A DNA stretch of 26,792 bases from Flemingiibacterium sp045578725 (GTDB taxonomy: Bacteria > Bacillota > Clostridia > Oscillospirales > CAG-272). The DNA lies in the NCBI GenBank assembly GCA_045578725.1, contig JAZNKS010000083.1:1-26792 (forward strand), read 5' to 3'. Of the stretch, positions 22,680-26,792 are shown in pieces (the stretch's first letter is position 1; each line of letters opens with the position of its first letter). The notes beneath the pieces were generated by a model. That model did no database searches. It saw only the letters and a list, made by a program, of their open reading frames with translations, and was not told the origin of the DNA. A program made the position numbers and the translations under genes.

Positions 22680-23840
22680 ATGAAAGAACTGAACATCGGT
22701 CTTATAGGCTACAAATTCATGGGCAAGGCACATTCCAACGCCTTTGCCAGACTCCCCATGTTCTTCGACTGCGATGCCGCCGTCAACAGGAAGTGCATCT
22801 GCGGCCGCGATCCCGAATGGGTGGCAAAGGCCGCCGCCACTCTTGGCTGGGACGAACACGAAACCGCCTGGCAGAAGCTCGTTTCCCGCTCCGACATCGA
22901 CGTGATCGACATTACGGCCCCCTCCAACGCCCATAAGGAAATCGCCATCGCTGCGGCCGAAAACGGCAAGCACGTTTTCTGTGAAAAGCCGCTCGCCCTG
23001 AACCTTTCCGATGCCAGAGAGATGCTGGAAACGGTGAAGAAAACCGGTGTTAAGCATCAGATTGGCTTCAATTACCGCTTTGCGCCCGCCATTCAGCTGG
23101 CCAAAAAGATCATCGATGACGGCAAGCTCGGAACCATCCGCCATGTCCGCGCCAGCTATCTGCAGGATTTCATCACGGATCCGGAATTTCCGCTGGTCTG
23201 GCGGCTGCAGAAATCCGTCTGCGGCTCCGGCTCCCTCGGCGATCTCGGCGCGCATTTCATCGATCTGGCCCGCTATCTGGTCGGCGATTTCAAGTCGGTC
23301 ATGGGCATTCAGAAGACCTTTGTGACAAGCCGCCCGCTGGTGGAGCGCATGGAGGGTCTGTCCGCCAACGCGCAGGCCGATGCACCGCGCGGCACGGTGG
23401 ATGTGGATGACGGCACGGTCTTCGTGGCGGAATTTGAGAACGGTGCGCTGGGCGTATTTGAAGCCACCCGCTTCTCGGCCGGCCACAAGAATGATCTCTT
23501 CATCGAGGTTTCCGGCGACCGCGGCAGCGTGAAGTTCACCTTTGAGCGCATGAACGAGCTGCAGTACTTCTCGGCGGACGATGAAGACGGCCTTCAGGGC
23601 TTCCGGCTGATTCAGGCAAGCGAGGGCGGTCATCCCTACATGAGCCATTGGTGGCCGGTCGGACACGTCATCGGCTATGAGCACACCTTTGTCCATGAAA
23701 TGTATGAATTTGTTCAGTCCATCGTCAAGGATACGCCGACCTGCCCCGATTTTGCGGACGGCGTGGAATGCTCCCGTGTCATCGAAGCGGTGGAGCTTTC
23801 GGCCAGCCGCCGGGCGATGGTGGATATTGCCTCCCTGTAA
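22680..23840 (+). CDS. Gfo/Idh/MocA-family NAD(P)-dependent sugar oxidoreductase
   Basis: 386 aa. ATG 22680 with SD AGAAAGGA upstream. The N-terminal Rossmann fold shows LNIGLIGYKFMGKAHSNAF (GxxxxG-type dinucleotide site, residues 4-20) and the family signature NGKHVFCEKPLALN with catalytic-site Lys near residue 103. The C-terminal alpha/beta domain follows (HQIGFNYRFAPAI, GSGSLGDLGAHFIDLARYLV with the GD.G.H.ID substrate motif). Such enzymes oxidise or epimerise sugars, inositols or uronates, or start oxidative glycoside cleavage. The cluster suggests a sugar released by the nearby hydrolases; the substrate cannot be fixed from sequence. It is a single-gene unit, cytoplasmic. Confidence 0.92.
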   Translation: MKELNIGLIGYKFMGKAHSNAFARLPMFFDCDAAVNRKCICGRDPEWVAKAAATLGWDEHETAWQKLVSRSDIDVIDITAPSNAHKEIAIAAAENGKHVFCEKPLALNLSDAREMLETVKKTGVKHQIGFNYRFAPAIQLAKKIIDDGKLGTIRHVRASYLQDFITDPEFPLVWRLQKSVCGSGSLGDLGAHFIDLARYLVGDFKSVMGIQKTFVTSRPLVERMEGLSANAQADAPRGTVDVDDGTVFVAEFENGALGVFEATRFSAGHKNDLFIEVSGDRGSVKFTFERMNELQYFSADDEDGLQGFRLIQASEGGHPYMSHWWPVGHVIGYEHTFVHEMYEFVQSIVKDTPTCPDFADGVECSRVIEAVELSASRRAMVDIASL

Positions 23841-23871
23841 GCGGCCCGTCAGCGTGTTTATCACAAATAAA

Positions 23872-23912
23872 GCAAAATCCATAGCCGAACCGAAAGCGGC
23901 TATGGATTTTGC
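23872..23912. terminator. Bidirectional terminator
   Basis: GCAAAATCCATAGCCG and CGGCTATGGATTTTGC form a 16-bp perfect stem around AACCGAAAG. The T-run of each strand lies within the stem end, so it serves both the oxidoreductase and the converging GH43-like gene. Confidence 0.8.
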
Positions 23913-23949
23913 TGTTCACTTGTGCGGATCTGCGCAAGGCGGATACCAA

Positions 23950-24795
23950 TCAGAACCGATAGGTCACAAAATCATCGGTAAAGGCACAGGCAAGGGAGGC
24001 CGCGCCGTGCGTTTCCGGGAAGGAATCGGCCCGGGAGCCGTGGAAAAATACCGCATACCGGAAAGGGATATCCGCAGGCGCTTCCATCGCAAAGGCGGCT
24101 GTCAGCCGTCCGCGGGCAAAATCCCAATGCTCCTGATCAAGGGTATACACACCGACATCCTTCCAGCTTTCCAGATCGGCCGATTCCTTGATCCCGATCC
24201 CGTTTTTGGGGGAATGGATGAGCAGATACCGCCCGCCGTCACGGATCACGCAGGCGTTTTCGCCGCCGTCGGTGTGCCCCATATAGGTCCAGCTTTTCAG
24301 ATCCGGTGAGCGGGATACACTGACTCCGTTCTGCTTGAAAAACAGCCGGTATTCCTTCCCGTCATAAAAGATAAACGGGTCGATCATCCGCCCTTCGTTT
24401 TCGCACATCCTTCCCTTCGGATAGATCCGTTCGGGTGATGTAAAGTGCTCAAAATCCTTCGTCCGGATGAAAAACAGACGGGCAGTATCGTCGGCACAGA
24501 AATTTTGGGCATAGGGATAGGGCATCGGGTACGAAGTCACGCAGATGAGGTACTCACCCTCGTATTCCAGCACATTTCCGGGGCTGCAGTAATTCTTCGC
24601 TTTATCCTTTTCGGTGATGAGCACCGGATCGGAAAAAGTCACAAGATCCGCGGACACCGAATGCCCGACGCGGTTGTACATATAACCGTTTTCCTTTTCG
24701 GACACGGTGAAAAAGAGATGGTATTTCCCATTATAATAATAACAGGCCGGATCGCGGTAGGCGACCCTTTCGTTTCCTTCAAAAATTATCGGCAT
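23950..24795 (-). CDS. GH43-like five-bladed beta-propeller glycosidase
   Basis: 281 aa, cytoplasmic (no signal peptide). ATG 24795 with SD GGAGG, 7 nt spacing, overlapping the last 10 nt of the acyltransferase gene, so translation is coupled. The N-terminus has YRDPACYYYNGKYHLFFT, where Asp15 fits the general base of clan GH-F/J propeller enzymes. GRMIDPFIFYDGKEYRLFFK supplies the central Asp and GGENACVIRDGGRYLL a candidate acid Glu. Each blade carries the F/W-x-x-Y-D/N-G-K-Y pattern. It is shorter than typical GH43 proteins (about 300-550 aa) and lacks an accessory domain. GH43, GH117 or GH130 relatives are all possible; arabinose, xylose or galactose removal is likely but unproven. Confidence 0.78.
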   Translation of the reverse strand: MPIIFEGNERVAYRDPACYYYNGKYHLFFTVSEKENGYMYNRVGHSVSADLVTFSDPVLITEKDKAKNYCSPGNVLEYEGEYLICVTSYPMPYPYAQNFCADDTARLFFIRTKDFEHFTSPERIYPKGRMCENEGRMIDPFIFYDGKEYRLFFKQNGVSVSRSPDLKSWTYMGHTDGGENACVIRDGGRYLLIHSPKNGIGIKESADLESWKDVGVYTLDQEHWDFARGRLTAAFAMEAPADIPFRYAVFFHGSRADSFPETHGAASLACAFTDDFVTYRF

Positions 24796-26111
24796 TCTTC
24801 CGCCTCCTTCTTCGCGGACATTCCGGCTTTTTCGGCTCTACTCCGCACACGGCGGATCCGTTTCATTTTATAAAGCTCCTCCGCCGCCAGCCTTGCCTTG
24901 GTAACGGAAAGGTTCTCCTTCGGGAAGCAGAAATAGGAGAATTCATTGTCGCCGATTCCGATCACGTCGCCGATTTCGTACCAATAATAATCGGCGTACA
25001 GCGTGTGCTGGAAGACCGGCGATTGGCGGTAGCAGAGCTGTCCGTCTGCCCCCGTCAGCAAAAAGCCGTCGGCATCGTGGATCAGATGCCCTGTGCCGAT
25101 ATCGCAGACACCGTCCAGATTGACCTGAATGCGGATGTTCACATCCGTTTCCAGCCGGTAGGTGCCCTCCTCCAGCTCCCCCCGGACGCACTCCCTCTGC
25201 CATGTGTACCAATCGGGGATGTGGGGATACTCCGTTTCGCCGTCCAAGGCGGACAGCTGACCGTATTCATCCATTTCCCACCGTTTTTGGCAGGCATGGC
25301 AGGTCAGATGGATTCCCTTGCCCTCCATCCGGTTCTCCTCACCGCAATGCGGGCACTTGTACAGAATCCTCTGCAGGCCGTCCGCGCGGAACGGCGCATC
25401 GATCCGGATCTTCTCGTCCCGCTGTACGGCGAAATTATCGAAGGAGAAGGCTTCATCGAGGAGAGCATCCAGCTCCTCCACCGATTTTTCGGCCAGCTCC
25501 TCTGGGGTTGCGATGCACTTGACATGGGCGCTGACCTTAACATCGCGGATCTGGAGCATATTGTAAAGCGGATCCCGGTGGAAGGCGCCTTTGGTAATCA
25601 CGGTCACTACGGGAACGCCCATCCGTTTCATCAGACCGCCGAGACCTCTGGGGAGCGTGGTAGTCCGCCCGTCGAAGGAATACCCGGCCTCCGGATACAT
25701 CAGCACGCTGGTTTTGTTTTCATGCAGCATATATTTGATATCGCGGAGCAGCGTGATATCGGAAACAAATTTGCGGGTCGGTGTACAGCCGAGCAGGCGC
25801 ATCAGCTTGCCAAGGAAGCCGGACATGGCATCGACGGAGGTGACGATTCCCATCCGCCTCGGATAGAAGATGCCGAAGGCCAGCTTCATATCCGTGAAGC
25901 TGGAATGATTCATCAATATAAGACACGGCTGCTTGCCGACCAATTCCATGCGCTCGGTTGTGTAGGAAAATTTCGTCTTTATCAGAGTCGGTGCCGATAC
26001 AAGCCGGACAACGGCAGCCAGAAAGCGGCTGGGCTTTCGCGGCTTTTTATGCTGCAGGCGGGGAAGGTTCAGGACTTCTTCATAGCTCATCGGGCGCGTT
26101 TTTATTTTCAT
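24786..26111 (-). CDS. PlsC-type acyltransferase with zinc ribbon and C-terminal extension
   Basis: 441 aa. ATG 26111 with SD AAAGGAA is preferred; an in-frame ATG at 26150 has no SD. The acyltransferase domain (residues ~50-235) has the H-x4-D motif NHSSFTD and the YPEAGYSFDG block in place of the usual FPEGTRS, so it probably acylates a lysophospholipid or related acceptor at the membrane. Residues ~265-295 form a zinc ribbon (YKCPHCGEENRM, LTCHACQKRW), followed by a beta-rich region of ~140 residues (TYRLETDVNIRIQVNLDGVC) ending in a basic tail (KMKRIRRVRSRAEKAG). Classical PlsC is ~240 aa, so the second half is an added module of unknown role. Pairing with a glycosidase hints at glycolipid or acyl-sugar work (inference). 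Confidence 0.82.
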   Translation of the reverse strand: MKIKTRPMSYEEVLNLPRLQHKKPRKPSRFLAAVVRLVSAPTLIKTKFSYTTERMELVGKQPCLILMNHSSFTDMKLAFGIFYPRRMGIVTSVDAMSGFLGKLMRLLGCTPTRKFVSDITLLRDIKYMLHENKTSVLMYPEAGYSFDGRTTTLPRGLGGLMKRMGVPVVTVITKGAFHRDPLYNMLQIRDVKVSAHVKCIATPEELAEKSVEELDALLDEAFSFDNFAVQRDEKIRIDAPFRADGLQRILYKCPHCGEENRMEGKGIHLTCHACQKRWEMDEYGQLSALDGETEYPHIPDWYTWQRECVRGELEEGTYRLETDVNIRIQVNLDGVCDIGTGHLIHDADGFLLTGADGQLCYRQSPVFQHTLYADYYWYEIGDVIGIGDNEFSYFCFPKENLSVTKARLAAEELYKMKRIRRVRSRAEKAGMSAKKEAEECR

Positions 26112-26183
26112 GTCGGTTTCCTTTCTGTATTTCGGCTTCTGTGATTTCATCTGTCAGGAAATACACCGTGCGGACATTATCTG

Positions 26184-26232
26184 AAAAAACGGACAGGCAA
26201 GCCTCCCGTCAGCGGCCGGAGGTGCCTGTCCG
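26184..26232 (-). terminator. Intrinsic terminator downstream of uxuA
   Basis: CGGACAGGCA and TGCCTGTCCG pair as outer arms with an inner CTCC/GGAG helix; on the minus strand a TTTTTT run follows (26189-26184). It isolates uxuA from the acyltransferase gene. Confidence 0.88.
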
Positions 26233-26244
26233 AATCGTGCAGAA

Positions 26245-26792
26245 TCAGTTGAAGCGGTCGAGGCTGTCCCAGACGCCGAGCATATACATGATGCCCATGG
26301 CGCGGTCATACAGCCCGTAACCGGGTCTTACCGTCCCGGGGCCCTCGCTCCACAAATGCCGACCGTGGTCGGGGCGGATGTAGCCGTCAAAGCCGCAGTC
26401 ATGGTAAGCCTTGAGAATATCCAGAATCCCCGTATCGCCGTCGCAATCGCGGTGGCTGGCCTCGGAGAAGTCGCCGTTCTCAAAGTGCTTGACGTTGCGG
26501 ATGTGGGCAAAGGCGATGCGGTCGCAATGCTTGCGGACGATCTCGGCGACGTTGTTGTTGGGATCCGCGTTCAGAGAACCGGAGCACAGCGTCAGGCTGT
26601 TACACGGATGATCGACCATCTTCAGGAAGCGCTCGATGTTCTCCGCATTGATCAGCAGGCGGGGCAGCTCGAAGATGTCCCACGGCGGGTCGTCCATATG
26701 GATGGCCATCTTGATACCGCATTCCTCGCAGGTAGGCATGATGGCTTCGAGGAAGTATTTCAGGTTTGCCCAGAGCTTTTCATGATCCACAC
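26245..26792 (-). CDS. uxuA: Mannonate dehydratase, C-terminal part (5' end beyond window)
   Basis: The last ~182 codons of UxuA (normally ~350-395 aa) are visible and the frame is open to the right edge. UxuA dehydrates D-mannonate to 2-keto-3-deoxy-D-gluconate in the cytoplasm, a step in glucuronate breakdown, using Mn2+ or Fe2+ in a TIM barrel. Visible signatures are MAIHMDDPPWDIFELPRLL, LCSGSLNADPNNN, AFAHIRNVK and YIRPDHGRHLW, which carry metal and substrate ligands. The C-terminus (MYMLGVWDSL) is complete. A strong terminator follows. Partner genes (uxaC, uxuB, kdgK) may lie to the right. Its product flow fits the GH2 glucuronidase at 17013. Confidence 0.95.
   Translation of the reverse strand, partial: VDHEKLWANLKYFLEAIMPTCEECGIKMAIHMDDPPWDIFELPRLLINAENIERFLKMVDHPCNSLTLCSGSLNADPNNNVAEIVRKHCDRIAFAHIRNVKHFENGDFSEASHRDCDGDTGILDILKAYHDCGFDGYIRPDHGRHLWSEGPGTVRPGYGLYDRAMGIMYMLGVWDSLDRFN

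Overview
The window looks like chromosomal DNA from a strictly anaerobic, moderately GC-rich Firmicute of the Clostridia (Oscillospiraceae/Ruminococcaceae type). The basis is a tandem glycine riboswitch before an AGCS symporter, two glycyl-radical enzyme loci, strong purine-rich Shine-Dalgarno sites, near-consensus sigma-A promoters with 17-bp spacers, and many glycan-degradation genes. The taxon is inferred; no rRNA or tRNA gene is present.

Layout. (1) Bases 1-2304, minus strand: a secreted protein with roughly 174 cysteines in its first 768 residues, open at the left edge, with CxxC tandem arrays and a 55-residue repeat. It is divergent from a membrane-anchored LuxR-type regulator (2670-3827, 7TM plus HTH). 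(2) 3831-5822: interleaved terminators, an AGCS sodium:amino-acid symporter on the minus strand, and its tandem glycine riboswitch, attenuator and promoter. (3) 5902-6173: a 54-codon gene with its own promoter, RBS and terminator. (4) 6178-10988: a mosaic. The 3' remnant of one glycyl-radical enzyme (minus) and the 3' remnant of a GH95-like glycosidase (plus) flank a lower-GC segment holding a sugar-binding lipoprotein and a divergent AraC regulator. The segment seems to have replaced the 5' halves of two formerly divergent genes. (5) 11047-14189: an intact glycyl-radical enzyme divergent from an AraC regulator, with abutting -35 boxes. (6) 14197-23912: a large lipoprotein of unknown function, a GH2 beta-glucuronidase-like enzyme overlapping a beta-propeller protein, a GH106-like glycosidase and a Gfo/Idh/MocA oxidoreductase. 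(7) 23950-26792: a GH43-like beta-propeller enzyme overlapping a PlsC-type acyltransferase with a zinc ribbon, then the 3' part of mannonate dehydratase uxuA at the right edge.

How the genes fit together. The GH2 enzyme with a glucuronidase-type N-x-K signature, uxuA, the GH106-like and GH43-like enzymes, the sugar-binding lipoprotein and the Gfo/Idh/MocA oxidoreductase point to breakdown of a uronate- and possibly rhamnose-containing plant or mucosal glycan, controlled in part by local AraC regulators. No ABC permease and no glycyl-radical activase are visible. The strongest candidate for something undescribed is the cysteine-array protein, which has no stop codon inside the window and whose opposite strand is one long artefactual Ala-rich reading frame.
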